Counted from the stretch's first letter, positions 1 through 12,105 are shown. The stretch: DNA of 64,000 bases from Phaeotremella fagi (GCA_001599715.1 BCHU01000012.1:806001-870000); one strand, 5' to 3'. Numbers and translations: made by a program. The notes: generated from the sequence alone by a model not told the origin.

Positions 1-1
1 T

Positions 2-184
2 AAAAAACATGAATCAATAGCTGCAGCTGCAAAAGCTTACGCTGAAAACGGATTGAACGGAAGATTCCCTCCCAGGTCAGAACGAGCTATTTGCCAAAGG
101 TCAGTCAGCGTTCATGACCGACGTGTTGTTCTGACATCTATCATCCTTAGAGCTGAAAAGCTTCTCTTTTCGCTGAAAAAGTAG
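2..184 (+). CDS. Possible C-terminal exon of a gene entering from the left edge
   Basis: An open frame runs from the window edge to a TAG at 182-184. Its first half (residues 1-30, beginning KKHESIAAAAKAY) is alanine- and charge-rich like a real protein tail. The second half is less convincing and may be intron or 3' UTR, with a possible splice near the AGGTCAG at about 84-90. I do not recognise the protein. The 525 bases that follow, up to the nucleoporin start, show no gene and would hold its 3' end plus the nucleoporin promoter. Confidence 0.3.
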   Translation, partial: KKHESIAAAAKAYAENGLNGRFPPRSERAICQRSVSVHDRRVVLTSIILRAEKLLFSLKK

Positions 185-709
185 ACATTCTGTGGATGTG
201 AGGATTCGTGCATGGTACGTGCGATTTTGTTGGTGCTCGCGCTGAGTATATTTCTGTAGACCAAGACCTAGTGCACTTTCATTGTGTAAACTATCAAACA
301 TTTTCGCTCACTGATCCATTTTCCGTCTTTTCGTTGGTGTTTAGCCACTCATTTATCATAGCTTCATGTACATACTTTCGCTTTATCGTTCAACGTTGTA
401 TCACATCACCATTCCATTCCATTATTCGTTAGATTACAGTACGAGTACAATAGAAACATTTATGCAAATCATGTAATGCCACAGCTACAATGTGAGCCTG
501 ACATCATAGATCTGATAATGTTAGGCACAATCTGTCTTCCAACGAAACATGAATTTTAAACATGGTCAACAGAAAACATTAAACATTTTGCCAGATTTAA
601 CAGGAAGCTATAAACGAATAGAGGTTAGACACTAGAGGGTAGAGGAAGATCACAGCCACCAACTATTCGTCAAAATTTATCAAAAGATCCTCCTCAAACC
701 ACCACCACC
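185..709. other. Intergenic region and nucleoporin promoter
   Basis: No gene is visible. The last 50 bases are CA/CT-rich and end in a CACCACCACC run directly before the nucleoporin ATG, a typical fungal leader. Confidence 0.5.
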
Positions 710-3700
710 ATGCAATCTCAATTCCTAAATCCATCTCTCTATCCTCCACTACCGAATCAACTTCAACAATCCCAGTCTCAACCTCAGTACTTGAACCAAC
801 CCCAACCTCAAGTACCATCTCCCTTATCAGCTCAATCGTTCCATCCAGCAACACAATATCCACATTCGAATATCAACAATCTTTTCGTTGGTGGTTCGAA
901 TCCGAATGCTAATGCCAATAATTTCCATCAAGAGGCTTTAGCAATCTCACAAGCGCAATCACGATTACCAGCTACGTCTACGAATTATTATCAACCCCCA
1001 TCCCAAGCTTTATCTGCACAACCGATACCCAACTACCCTAATCAACTTCAACAACAACAATCCCAATGGTTGACGAGAAATAATTTCGGTTACAATTCCC
1101 AACCGCAGACTCAACTTCGTCCACAGTTGCTTGAAACTATATCTAAAGATGAGGATAAGGTTTACGGTCCACTTGGAAGAGCTAGATCAAAGATTGAAAG
1201 AAGTTTGATCGCTGATAATGAAATTTCGATGGATTTGGGTGATCTGTTGACTGTTGGAAGTGAGTTTGGTTCGAGTGCAAGACTGATCAGTATAGCCAAC
1301 GAACCTTATGCTGCTTTACCGAACCATTTTGAGCCTCTCAAAATCACCAGGTCGACTCCTTTACCTGATGCTTTGCATCAAGAGTTAAATTGTAGGTGGT
1401 GGTCTGACTTGACTGACGATAGTCAAACATCTCACGGCGAAAATGGGTTTGTTTGAAGATATAGAAAGAGCTTGGTTCACTGTTGATAATAAACTGTTCT
1501 TATGGGATTATAACGATGGGTAAGTTTTGGATGAGATTGGATCTGACTGTGCAGACGTGAATTCAATCGATACGACGAACAGGACGAGACGATTCAAGCG
1601 GTTGGTCTAGTTAAAGCTCGTAAAGGTAGGTTCATGGTGGTACACTACTAATACCAGACGTATTCGTCGACGACATTACACATGTTCTCGTCATTTCTAC
1701 ATCAACAAAGACATCTCTACTCGGTTTATCGAAAGGACCAAAAGGGGAGATCTCGTTGTATCAGACAAATTTATCGGTTGACACGGCTACTTCAATGCTG
1801 GAAGTTCGTGGAACATCGACTGGAAGAATATTCTTGTTGGGGCTGAACAAAGATCTGTATGAACTTGATTACTCGAGTAGTTCGGGTTGGTTCGGTGGTG
1901 GTACCAAGATTCAAATCCATAACAGGTCAAGTGGGGGTTTGAGCGACTGGATGCCGACTTTGTTTAGCTCAGGTAGTGAGTCAATCATAAGATCACACTA
2001 ACAAGCAGGTCGGGAAGGTATCGAATCTTTTGTCATTGACTCACAACGACAATATCTCTATACACTTCAGACCAAAGGCGAGGTCGAAATGTTTGACATT
2101 TCGGGTACGAATTTCACTAGTCGAGGAAGGTACAGTCGTTTACAGAGTGATTTCAATAAACCTGGTCAACCTGCTTCTGGAAAGATCATGTCAATAGCTG
2201 TTGTTGGTGTCCATGAAACTCGGAGAGCGGGTTTGGTGGTGATAACTTCTAATGGTGGGTGATAATGTCGTTCAGGACTAATCAACAGGAACACGAATCT
2301 ACATGTCCACTTCACCTTTTATCCCCCTCGCTTCTAGACCACCACCAAGCGCTAATCTTCAACTTTCTTCACAAACTTTCTATTCATCTGGTACATTGAT
2401 AGGAGTTCAACATGTCAACTCTCCATCGCCTGAAACAAATCTGACCTATGTGGTACCGAACTCAGGTCGACAATCTGTCATCAGGGAGAATTTCGAAAAT
2501 TTCACGGATCAAGCTATACTACAAGAATGGGTGTCGACCGAAAAACTTCCCAGTCAAGTTTGGACGATTGTGGAGTTGCCTTTTGGAAATCCTGCTTTCT
2601 CACCGCCAACTTGGAACAATAACGGTATTTCGCTGAACCCACTTGCAAGACAGGTGTTGACTAAGCCGAGGGAATTCTTGTTATTGGCTGCAAGTGGTTT
2701 ATCTTGGGCTGTTCAACCTCGACCGATTGATTTTTTGGAGACGGATTTAGAAGCTGAAAAGGAGAATGTTATCAATTTCGTTCGATCATCGTAAGTCGTT
2801 TATATCCATAGAGCTGACATCAGATTCGGTCGAATTCAATTAACAGCCATGGGCATATACACGGGTTCAACAAAAGATCTCAAACAATTGCCTGATACTG
2901 CTTCGGCTTTGAACGCGATACTTCTCAGCTCTGGTGTACCTCAGATAAGAGATGGAACTGCGGGCAGATCGATCATTTACTCTGCACGTCACGACGGTCT
3001 AGCGTTAATTCTTTCGAGGATATTGAGACCTATTTGGAATTCGAAAATCACTGCACCTGCTGTAGCTGGTAAACAAGTACTTGGAGTTTCTGAATCCAGT
3101 TTATTGGCTGTTCAGGGTAAATTGGAAGATTTGAGACGTTTTGTTGATGAGTAAGTTGGACTTGGAATCATAGCTCACAGTAGACACCCCTTCCCCAGAC
3201 ATACCGCAGAAGGGGACGCTAAAATCGCATGGGATCAGGAAGAACTTTCTTTACATGGTTTACACACTTTATTGAAACAAGCCATTGAAGCTATTTCATT
3301 CGTACTTCTGTTGTCCGACTACAAGATTACTGAGATCATCGCTAGATGCGATCAAGCTCTACAAGGCACATTGGGTAATTTGACTTATGCTGGTTTGTTA
3401 ACTGTGGGCGATGGACGTGATGTGGCGAGGAAGTTGGTTACTGCTTTGATAGAACAGCAGATTGGTCAAGAACTCGGTGTAGGTGATTGATGACGACTGT
3501 TCTGACGATAGATTGATACTTTGAGCGAAATTTTACAAAAGAGATGTGGAACTTTTGTTCAACCTGGTGATGTGGTGCTGTACAAGGTATGGTACAATGC
3601 CGATTGGAGCTAATCGTAGGCCGAGGAGTCCATTCGAAGAGCCGAAAGTTCCAAAGATCCTGTAGAACGACATGAAAGTCTTTCTGAATCTTTACGGTAC

Positions 3701-5367
3701 GTTTAGTGCTCGACTTTGCTGATGGTTAGGTTATTCTCAAAGGCCGCTGGAAGTATGCCTTTGAGCAGGTTACAGGAGGTTTCAAAACGTTACAGAAATC
3801 TCCAGTATACCGTTGGCGCTATCGAATTACCTCTTCAATGTGCACAGGATCTCGATCCCAACGATAAAGCGGATGATTACGTTCGAGACGGTCGTCATCC
3901 CTCCGATCCAAGAAAGGCTTTATATGATTCACGTATGGAGTGTTACTCCTATGTCATTGAGGCGTTATCAATGTTTGATCAACTATTGGATAAAGCTTCA
4001 GCGGGTGATCTCAACCTTTCTCAAGGTATGTTTAGATCTCGGAAAACAACTGATGAATGATAGCCATGAAAACCCACGACGAAGTTTATAGTTTAGCTAT
4101 AAATTCTGATGACGAATTGTTCCATTTCTACCTTTACGATTGGCATGTCAGTCGTGGACTTCAAGATCAACTTTTGGAATTCGACACGCCGTTTATTGAG
4201 AAATATCTACAGATTACGAATTCAGATTTAGAAGATCGACGGGATTTGTTATGGAAATTCTATGCTAGGAAGGAGGAATATCTATCGGCTGCTAGAGCTT
4301 TAGAGGATCTATCAACTAGATCGAGGTGGGTTAGATGTTGCTGTGAGAGAAGAGGTGACTAACGGGGAATAGTGATATATCACTAAATGACAGGATATAC
4401 TACCTGGCTCAAGCACTCACGAATGTCAAATCAGCCGCTTCACTTGGTTTCGACGATGTAGAATTCGCATCTAGTTTACAAGAACGTATAGACGTTTCGC
4501 AAGTTCAATTGGAAGTTGGTAGATCTATCGAGATTCATCAAGAAATGTCTCAAGATGAGAAGAATGAACAGTTGGCGTTGTTACGAAAAGATTTACTTGG
4601 ATTAGATGATGTAAGCGACACTAATTTAAGAGTTGATTACTGATCGGTATCTAGCTGTATATCAACTTTGCCAGACCTTTACGACTTTACGAACCGATTT
4701 TGTTAATTCTCAAAACTGCTGATACTAGAATTGATGATGTATGCGAAGCGGTTTGGAGGGAATTGTTGAATTTACCCACGAGGGATAACGACGGTACCGA
4801 CGCCTTACCGCTGAATGTTAGAATGGGTGAAAAGATTGTCGATCTTGTCAGGAAATATTTCCCATCAGAAGCAGCTCCTACGGGTAGGTTTTGATGAGTA
4901 CGGATGAACTGTTGTTGACCGTACTAGATCTCATTCTACCGGTGATCTACAATTCTGCATCGGTTCTACGCGGTCAATCGCCTAGTGGATGGTGTACTCA
5001 GTCTTTGATTCATGGTGGGATACCAATCAGGGATTTATGGGATATAATAATAGCTTTGCATGATCAGGTGGGTTCGCACATATGTTTGAAGGGCTTGCAA
5101 TTAACGTGACGACAGGATACTGAAGAACGTGATTTCTACGCTGAAGAAGCTGGTGTTGTCGTTCAATACTGGATGGAACATAGAGATAGTTTACCGGCAG
5201 CTGATGTAGGTTATATCATTATTATACGGATTCCACTGACACGATGATAGATTGAACAATTCGCTTCTGGTTATTTATTACGTTCTAGAGGAAATGAGGA
5301 TGATCAACGGGTGGTGGAATTGAGGAATATCATGAATGGCGCTAAACGTTTGATGGGGAGGTTTTAG
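710..5367 (+). CDS. NUP170: Nucleoporin of the Nup155/Nup157/Nup170 family
   Basis: Large inner-ring (Nup93-complex) scaffold nucleoporin that links the pore membrane to the central channel. The first 150 residues are a Q/P/N-rich low-complexity extension. Then comes the family start of the N-terminal beta-propeller (NEISMDLGDLL, then NHFEPLKITRSTPLPDAL), followed by propeller sequence (ERAWFTVDNKLFLWDY, DDITHVLVISTSTKTSLLGL). The second half is an alpha-solenoid (EVYSLAINSDDELFHFYLYDW, FYARKEEYLSAARALEDL), a pattern shared by Nup155 and Nup170. It is spread over about 14 exons with introns of 40-60 nt. The ATG at 710 has the context ACCACCACCATG. The stop is TAG at 5365-5367. The tail of the next gene starts 134 bases downstream on the other strand (convergent). 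S. cerevisiae has two paralogues (NUP157, NUP170), so the symbol stands for the family. Confidence 0.9.
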
Positions 5368-5500
5368 GGTTGTTATGCGTAGAGTGGATTGAAATGTTTT
5401 GCAAGTGATGAATACATGCGCTTGGTATGCATCTAAATGAGAAGTCGGATATGGTCCTCGTACAGGCAGAATCTATCTCGATCTATGTCTAAGCCGCGCT

Positions 5501-6667
5501 TCACTGAACTCTTCCACCCCACCAATATCCAACGAAACCCATGACGAGACCACAGATAAAGTTGACTCCACTGTTACTGAGCACGTTCCTTCCTATGCCT
5601 ATACGTTTGTTCGAGGGATCAGAAAGGAGTTCAGGTGAAGAGAGGTCAGTCAAGATTTTATTTGTTTTAGTCGAATAAAGAGTTTCCTGGAGTGTAGCGC
5701 CTAGCAAAGAGTCGAGCTGGTTTACGAATAAGTACTAGTCTATCCAATTGAGAGGTGGACTTACCAAACTACCCCCCAGTCCAGCTAAACTTCCAAAAAC
5801 CAATAATTCAAAAATCTCATTCAAAGAAGATGAAACTGGATTTTCGAGACACAAATCGATAGCCATGAATCCACCAACCAGTACACCACCGACTAATGAG
5901 CTTAAGAGACCTAGGAGGGAGATACCGCCGTTAGTCCCCGGTGGGACTTTTTGACCGGTGAGGATGTAGATTGGTTCTTTGGAGGAGAGGATACCTAGTT
6001 CGGAAGCTAGGGTGTCGGCTAGACAGTTTGATAGGTGTCTATATTGGGGTTAGTTTGGGGGTTGGGGGTGGGGAGCTTACCCCAGTGTGGTGTATATTAG
6101 GGCTTTGGATTGGAGATTCGCTAATACTGAGGTGGTTTTTAGGTTGATCTATACAAGTTAGAATATTCTCCGGATGACCGGGTGGATTGGATGTTATTGC
6201 TTACCGTTGGAGCAACTTTGAATCTGAAGATGAGAGCTGAGATTAATGATGGTATGGTGTTTGCGAGTACCTAGATGTCGTTCAGTCGATATGTTCATCG
6301 TTGTATATATAAGACTTGCCTGGATAGCATTCCTATTTCCAGAAGGCTTCAAAGGATCAGGTCCATCCTCCAACGTAGCTTTGATATCAACTTTGACCTA
6401 GGGTATAAGATCAGCTTCAAGGCAATAAAAGAATAATGAGTAAATTGTGTTGACCTTGGTAGCTCTAGAAGCAACTAGATAAAAAAAAATCATGGTCGTT
6501 CCGAATAATTTGATAGGATTCGCTAGATGACCATAACCAACGAGAGTCGCTGCGATACCACCTGATAAATCTAGTGAACCTTTTTTGTAGCCGTGGACAC
6601 CTAGGACTAGGGCTGTTGCTACTGCTCCTGGATAGATTGGGATGTTTGATGATGATAGGAATGACAT
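5501..6667 (-). CDS. TMEM19/DUF92 family integral membrane protein
   Basis: Polytopic membrane protein of the DUF92 family, which includes animal TMEM19 and plant/cyanobacterial VTE6 phytyl-phosphate kinase. Its role in fungi is not established. The first exon encodes a hydrophobic segment, then GGIAATLVGYGHLANP and a second hydrophobic segment ending SRATKV. Later exons carry family-like stretches: NLQSKALIYTTLGHLSNCLADTLASELG, then PPGTNGGISLLGLLSSLVGG with its glycine-rich turn. The C-terminal hydrophobic helix ends FVGYWWGGRVQ at the stop (5501). At least five exons. It is convergent with the nucleoporin gene. The family is clear, but exact splice sites between 5700 and 6400 were not all resolved. 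Confidence 0.8.
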
Positions 6668-7436
6668 TTTGGATTTTTGGATGTAAATGAGTGGATGTTG
6701 ATAGTCATTGATATTAAGCAGATGTAGTGGGTATTTGGGTGACTAACCTCAACCTCAGGGTAAGCTAAGTGGCACTGAGATTGAAAGGTGATTAAAAAAA
6801 CTTTCCATTACATTCCAACTAGCGTAAACACTTCCTATATATCTAGGAGTATCAAGATGTAATGGAACACATCCTATCTTCTACAACGGTCCAATTAAAA
6901 TTCTCTATCTCTTGTAACGACAGCTATTGTGTTTGAAAACACAGACATCACGAGTGATGATAAGAGGGTCGACCACAGTGAAAGCCGCTAAAGCTCCAGC
7001 AATCAAGCCAAAGAGCATTCAATCTTTAAAAGGGTAGTATTCATCTTTGTTTGGAGGAAAATGAGTCATCACGCTGCTTGTGTCTGCAGCTGGGGAGGAC
7101 CAGTACCACTTTCAAAGCAATGATCATCTGTTCATGTTCATGTTGAGATGTTGGTGCTGGGATTTGATAAAGGTGTAGGGATTGTGGTATAAGTGAGAGC
7201 TGTGACCATACTTCAAGTGACCAAAAATCCCCTGAGATATTATGAGCTTACATAGAGCTTGTCTCAACTCAAATTGTGACATACAAGCACCAAAGCAAGA
7301 TTTGATGCCACGAGACGAGTGCCACATTGAGATAACCCCGTTGTTGCCACTGGTGTCTTCGATATCATAGACCTTCATTTAACAACATCAATTTAGGATT
7401 AACAACAACCTTTACTTATCTCCACCACCAACAACA
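6668..7436. other. Intergenic region between the DUF92 gene and Mago
   Basis: Shared upstream region of two divergent genes. It contains a short carrier-like relic (6905-7018, listed separately). The other open frame here (7124-7378, minus) reads like random sequence. Confidence 0.5.
6905..7018 (-). pseudogene. Possible relic of a mitochondrial carrier repeat
   Basis: Read on the minus strand, this 37-residue frame gives LFGLIAGALAAFTVVDPLIITRD. That resembles the end of the first helix of a mitochondrial carrier repeat, where the family has a small-residue helix followed by P-x-[DE]-x-x-[KR]. The acidic and second basic positions of that motif are disturbed. The frame is closed directly upstream by a TGA and no further carrier repeat is visible. 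It could equally be a chance hydrophobic frame. Confidence 0.2.
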
Positions 7437-8313
7437 ATGTCAGTAGCTGATTTAGAGAAAGATCCATTTTATCTGAGGTAAGTGGGGTGGATTGAAATTA
7501 TCAATTGAGAATACCCAACTAACAACTTTTATAGGTATTAGTGAGGCTACATCTCTTCAATCAGTATAAGTATTCATACTAATTCTTACTAGTACCGGTC
7601 ATCAAGGGATGCACGGGCATGAATTCCTGGAATTCGAATATTCTCATGGTAGGTGCAAAACACTTGTTTGAGAATATAACCTAATACGAATGGATAGGAC
7701 GATTGAGATACGCCAACAATTCGAATTACAGAAACGATTCGTTAATTCGCAAAGAGAGTATGTCCATCAAACCAAAAACGAAAAGGTTGTTAATTGACGA
7801 TCCTGTTTGATAGTGTTCATCTCACCAGCCGTCGTTGAAGAGTTGAAACGTATAGTCCGAGAGAGTGAAGTTACCAAGTTGGTTATTACTTTTCGTATGA
7901 ATTTTGAACTTTGAACTAAACCCAATACCCCAGGGAAGACGATAACACATGGCCTAAGAAGAATATCGTTGGTAGACAGGAATTAGAAGTCAGGATTGAT
8001 AAAGAACATATATCATTTGAGGTGGGTTAGGAATTCAAAACACTGAAGACTAACTACGTTTTACCTCGTAGACGGCAAAAATCGGTTCATTGGCGGACGT
8101 GAATGATTCAGCTGATGCGGAGGGATTAAGAGTTTTCTATTATCTAGTTCAAGATTTAAAGGTATGTCGTCTCATACGAGGTCTAAGGCTAATAGAATTG
8201 AAACAGTGTTTCATCTTTTCACTCATCACTCTTCATTTCAAAATTAAACCTAGTACGTTGAACCCGTTCATTCATTGTATCATCGCTAACGTCCGATGGT
8301 AGTTCAACAATAA
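7437..8313 (+). CDS. MAGO: Mago nashi (exon junction complex subunit)
   Basis: Mago pairs with Y14 in the exon junction complex that marks spliced mRNA. My model is join(7437..7477, 7535..7540, 7593..7648, 7698..7757, 7814..7877, 7934..8021, 8072..8161, 8207..8252, 8303..8313). It sums to 462 nt and 153 residues, close to the human protein. Conserved landmarks in order are [91 protein letters not shown] and [11 protein letters not shown]. The second exon is only six bases and is required for the invariant RYY (see findings). The protein ends IQQ, two residues past the usual terminal isoleucine. It is one residue shorter than usual before GRLRY. Confidence 0.95.
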
Positions 8314-8668
8314 AGTCGTAGTCAATTGGAGTGTAAGGTTGAATCAGCATTAAAAGAGTCCTTTTCTGGGTCGTATGCATGTGTATCATCAAGCTGGGTC
8401 TGGGAGTGGGGATGATGTCCAATGCGAAGGGTTAAAGCCATGACCTCGATTCAAGTCTCATGGAATAGTATACATGAAATGGGTATCAACCCCTTAAAAG
8501 CCCAAATATAGACGTAAGAACGAAACGTAGGAGTAAGGATATGAGTAGAGAAGCAAAAAAGCAACGATGTGCTGATAATACGAAATCCCTGATATCCAGC
8601 AGGATCAAAAAAAAAGTCCAAGTCCAATTCCAATAAGTAGAAATACAAATCCAACCCTCCAACCAGCG
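8314..8668. other. Convergent 3' region between Mago and the SH3 gene
   Basis: No gene seen. It holds the 3' UTRs of the two converging genes and an A-rich run near 8607-8616. Confidence 0.5.
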
Positions 8669-10186
8669 CTAAAGCTGAACCTTCTCCAAATAACTCTCCG
8701 GGACCAAACCTTCAAAATCAAATTCCCGTCCCTCCCCAGAAGATTTAACAGCAACGACCCAACCTTCCCCAACCCCCCTTCCTCTAACATAAATGATCTC
8801 ACCTTCATCGATATCCATCTCGTTCTCGCCCAAAGCTTTAAACTGGTATTCAACTTTATACCAACCTATCACCGAAGTTTCCTCTTCGTTCTCTGAATTA
8901 GGTTGAGAGTCTGAGGTCAATTCGTAATCGTCTTCGTCTGTTAGGTTGAATTTCGATTTGTTCTTGGTTTTGGGTTGGGGTTTGGTTTTGGTTTTGGAGT
9001 TTTTTCTGGATGATTTTTTGTTATATCCTCCATTTCCGTCTTCTTCTGATCCACTTGAAAATGCGTAATCGTCGTCTTGGTGATCAGGGACTGGAAGGGC
9101 GTAGCCACTATCATCATCTTCATAATCATCATCGAAATCTTCTTCAGTTCCAATTCCGTTTCCATTAGGATTCCCATTGGTACCACCTCCACCTTCAACA
9201 TTCGTAGTCCCCTTTGAACGGTTGAGAAACCCTCTCCAACCACTCAACCCAAATCCTCCCCAAGTGTTTAAACTGCCACTACCCCGAAAAGGGGTGTTAC
9301 TCCCACTACCGCCGTATTCTGATTCCGGTGCTGAAGGGGGAACAGGGATGACTGGATGGATACCTTTGAATCGGTCGTCGGAGGTTGGATAGGCGTAATC
9401 ACGGATAGTTATTGTTATCTCAACTGAGGATTCGGGTTGACGATAATCGATTTTTTTAGGTGACGACGTTCGTCTCGTAGTTGTTGTTGGATGGTAGATG
9501 GGGGTGGTAAGGGATTGTTGACGTGACATACTGGAGGTCGATGCTGAGATTGGTGAATCCGTCAGAAGGATACCAGATTCGTTCTCTGGAATGGATGATC
9601 GTCTTAGATCTAAATCTAGTCCTCGACCTGGATCTGATAATTGGGGTCTCATGGAACTCGAAGATGCAGGTGAATGAGTTAGATCGATTTTGTTGTCGTT
9701 CTCATTTTGGTTCTGTTCGTTGGGTAGGAATGAATTGCCTAATGAACTTCTTGGACGTTGTCTGGAAGAATTCCTACGTGTCGTTGTAGTTAAGGTTGAA
9801 GATTGAGGTTGGGGAGAAGACGAAGGTGAACCTGAAAATGGAGATGCGAACGTATTGACGTTCGTCGACGTCGTCGACGTCGTGGTGGAATCATCTAAAC
9901 CCAATCCCAACCCCAAACCAGATCCAGCACTCTGATCAAATCCACCCAAATGATCGTTTGATCCCGAAGTTGATCGTTGGGGATTAAGACTCGGTGAAGA
10001 GTTGACAGGGAACGATAGGATCTGTGAGCTCGGTCGGGAGGGGTTAGGGGAAGGTGGTGCAGGTCTAGTGGAATGGAGGATAGAGTTGGATCGTGGTTTG
10101 AGTGGTTGGGTTGGGGGTGTTGATTCGTTCGGTTTGGGGAGGGGGTGGGGTATAGGTATTGGAGTGGGTTCGATTATTTCGGACAT
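8669..10186 (-). CDS. SH3-domain protein with long disordered N-terminus
   Basis: Single exon, 505 residues. Residues 1-430 are low complexity, with proline/serine stretches, runs of GLGLGLG and TTSTTST, acidic patches near residue 350, and a lysine-rich KKSSRKNSKTKTKPQPKTK block. The last 70 residues form an SH3 fold: YQFKALGENEMDIDEGEIIYV supplies the ALYDY-like and acidic RT-loop region, GWVVAVK the conserved tryptophan, and GLVPESYLEKV the closing PxxY element. SH3 domains bind proline-rich peptides, often in actin, endocytosis or signalling scaffolds. I cannot name the orthologue. It is divergent from HIS1 across about 540 bases. Being intronless is unusual in this window. Confidence 0.75.
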   Translation of the reverse strand: MSEIIEPTPIPIPHPLPKPNESTPPTQPLKPRSNSILHSTRPAPPSPNPSRPSSQILSFPVNSSPSLNPQRSTSGSNDHLGGFDQSAGSGLGLGLGLDDSTTTSTTSTNVNTFASPFSGSPSSSPQPQSSTLTTTTRRNSSRQRPRSSLGNSFLPNEQNQNENDNKIDLTHSPASSSSMRPQLSDPGRGLDLDLRRSSIPENESGILLTDSPISASTSSMSRQQSLTTPIYHPTTTTRRTSSPKKIDYRQPESSVEITITIRDYAYPTSDDRFKGIHPVIPVPPSAPESEYGGSGSNTPFRGSGSLNTWGGFGLSGWRGFLNRSKGTTNVEGGGGTNGNPNGNGIGTEEDFDDDYEDDDSGYALPVPDHQDDDYAFSSGSEEDGNGGYNKKSSRKNSKTKTKPQPKTKNKSKFNLTDEDDYELTSDSQPNSENEEETSVIGWYKVEYQFKALGENEMDIDEGEIIYVRGRGVGEGWVVAVKSSGEGREFDFEGLVPESYLEKVQL

Positions 10187-10726
10187 GGTTCTAGTGTTGG
10201 GTTGGGTGGGTTTAGATTGAGTTTTGTTGGGTTGGAGATTAGGTTGGGTTATTGAGTTTTTGAATTTTTGGGAGATTGATTTCTGAAAGGGGAGGGGAAA
10301 TATTTTTTGTGGTTATTGATGATGAAAGGTGTCTGAGTTTCCGGGGATTCGTAAGGAGTAAGGGAGTGGTATTAGGTTATGACTATGACTTTGATTGTTG
10401 AGAATGGATATGTTGAATATATACCGAGCACAAGAGTCAACACCAATATAGTGTACACAGTAACAACTCACCTCAGCCTGATCACTCATTCACTCTCACT
10501 GCTAACACTGGAAAGCCTCGCTCGCGAAACGAGAACAACAAACGTGATTATCATATAATTTAGATAGGCGCGTGCAATATATCCACCAAGTCATTGTTAG
10601 GCGTGCCATTCATCGACTCAATTCCTTTTCGGATCTCTCTCAGCCGAAAGATGAAAAGTTGAATTGAACGTTTATCACCAACATCAAACTCAACTCAATC
10701 ACAACATAAAATCCAGTACCACCACC
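10187..10726. promoter_or_regulatory. Divergent promoter of the SH3 gene and HIS1
   Basis: No gene in this 540-base gap. The HIS1 side has a CACTCATTCACTCTCACT stretch (about 10483) and an ACCACCACC run just before the ATG. I looked for a perfect Gcn4-type TGASTCA site and found only near matches. Confidence 0.4.
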
Positions 10727-11950
10727 ATGGACTCATCAACTATCTTAACTCCACCAGCAAAACCAACAGGTGAACCTGGAAGATCTAGATTCGGTGCTGA
10801 ATCAAGTATGTCAATGATTGTCGAAAGTTTAAAAGATAGATTGTTGTTCGCTATCCCTAAAAAGGGTAGATTGCATGAAAAATGTCTAGAGTTGTTAGCT
10901 GGTAAGTAGACGTCTTTAGAATGATTCCACGAAATTGTTTTTAATTGTACTACTCTAGGTGCCGATATCAAATACAATCGACAACATCGACTTGACGTTG
11001 CTCTCGTTCAAAATCATCCTATCGCATTGTGAGTCTCAACATTCTACCCAAAGCATTGTATAACCTTCAGTACTAACACTCCCACAGAGTCTTCCTACCC
11101 GCAGCAGATATCCCAAGATTCGTAGCTCTAGGTTCGATATCCCTAGGAATAACAGGTCAAGACACAATAGCCGAATCAACCCATCAATCCCTAATCAAAG
11201 AATTGCTACCTCTAGGTTTCGGGAAATGTAAACTTCAAGTCCAAGTTCCTGTTTCTGGACCTATACAAAGTGTAGATGGGTTGAGCGGAGGAAGGATCGC
11301 TACCAGTTTCGAAGTTATCGCTAATGAATTCTTTGATTCTGTTGATAAGAATACTGGCGCGAAGACTAGTGTGGAATATGTTGGAGGTAGTGTTGAGGCT
11401 GCTTGTGCTTTGGGGATGGCTGATGGGATTGGTGAGTACATTGTGGGTTGTAGTGATGTAACTAACGCTTGGTCTAGTTGATTTAGTCGGTATGTTAACT
11501 ACGGATCACCTTGGTCCACTCCTTAATTATAATCTACTAACCTAAACCCTAGAATCCGGAGACACGATGCGAGCAGCAGGTCTCCACGCCATCCACACCC
11601 TCCTAACCTCCGAAGCAGTCTTATTAACCTCAACCAAACCTCACGCCTCCCTAACACCCGAACTAGAATATCTCATCCCAATGATCAAATCAAGATTAGC
11701 CGGTGTGATCGCCGCTAAAAGATACGTCTACGCTTCGTACAACATCACGAGAGCTTCTTTACCGTCAGCACTTAAGATCACACCTGGTAGAAGGGCTGCT
11801 ACTGTTAGTGCGTTGGATGAAGAAGGTTGGGTGGCTGTTAGTGCTATGGTTGAACGGAAGGAGGTTGCGAAGACTATGGATGAATTGGAGAAAGCTGGTG
11901 CGGAGGATATTTTGATTATGGCATTGGATAACTGTAGAGTGGGTGTTTAG
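10727..11950 (+). CDS. HIS1: ATP phosphoribosyltransferase, first step of histidine biosynthesis
   Basis: Condenses ATP and PRPP to phosphoribosyl-ATP, the committed and histidine-inhibited step. Model join(10727..10901, 10959..11028, 11088..11431, 11478..11489, 11553..11950) is 999 nt, 332 residues, in the range of the long (HisG-L) form. Landmarks are RLLFAIPKKGRLHEKCLELL, the GADIKYNRQHRLDVALV segment, LPAADIPRFVALGSISLGITGQD, and the PRPP-binding region around YVGGSVEAACALGMADGIVDLVESGDTMRAAG. The C-terminal regulatory domain ends AEDILIMALDNCRVGV. The ATG at 10727 sits in CCACCATGG and is preferred to an in-frame ATG at 10664, which adds only a low-quality tail. The fourth exon is 12 nt (see findings). 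Confidence 0.95.
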
Positions 11951-12098
11951 GCGGGTGTTTAGAGTGTACATGGGATTAGGACATAGGATGCATATTCATA
12001 TAGAGTCCCAAGTAGTACAAGTGTGAGACTCATCGCCACACTCGGCGTTATTAATATCGAGTCGGGAATGACCGGTGACGTGATGATTGATTCCGTTG

Positions 12099-12105
12099 TG
12101 AGTCA
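12099..12105. promoter_or_regulatory. AP-1/Gcn4-type bZIP site upstream of SOD1
   Basis: TGAGTCA, a perfect match to the TGASTCA core bound by yeast AP-1 and Gcn4-type bZIP factors, lies 127 bases before the SOD1 ATG. A CRE-like TGACGTGA is about 20 bases upstream. One 7-mer is weak evidence, but a redox-responsive bZIP site fits the gene. Confidence 0.3.

Noticed and set aside
7124..7378. 84-codon minus frame before Mago
   Set aside because: Low-complexity end, no conserved pattern, and it sits in a divergent promoter.
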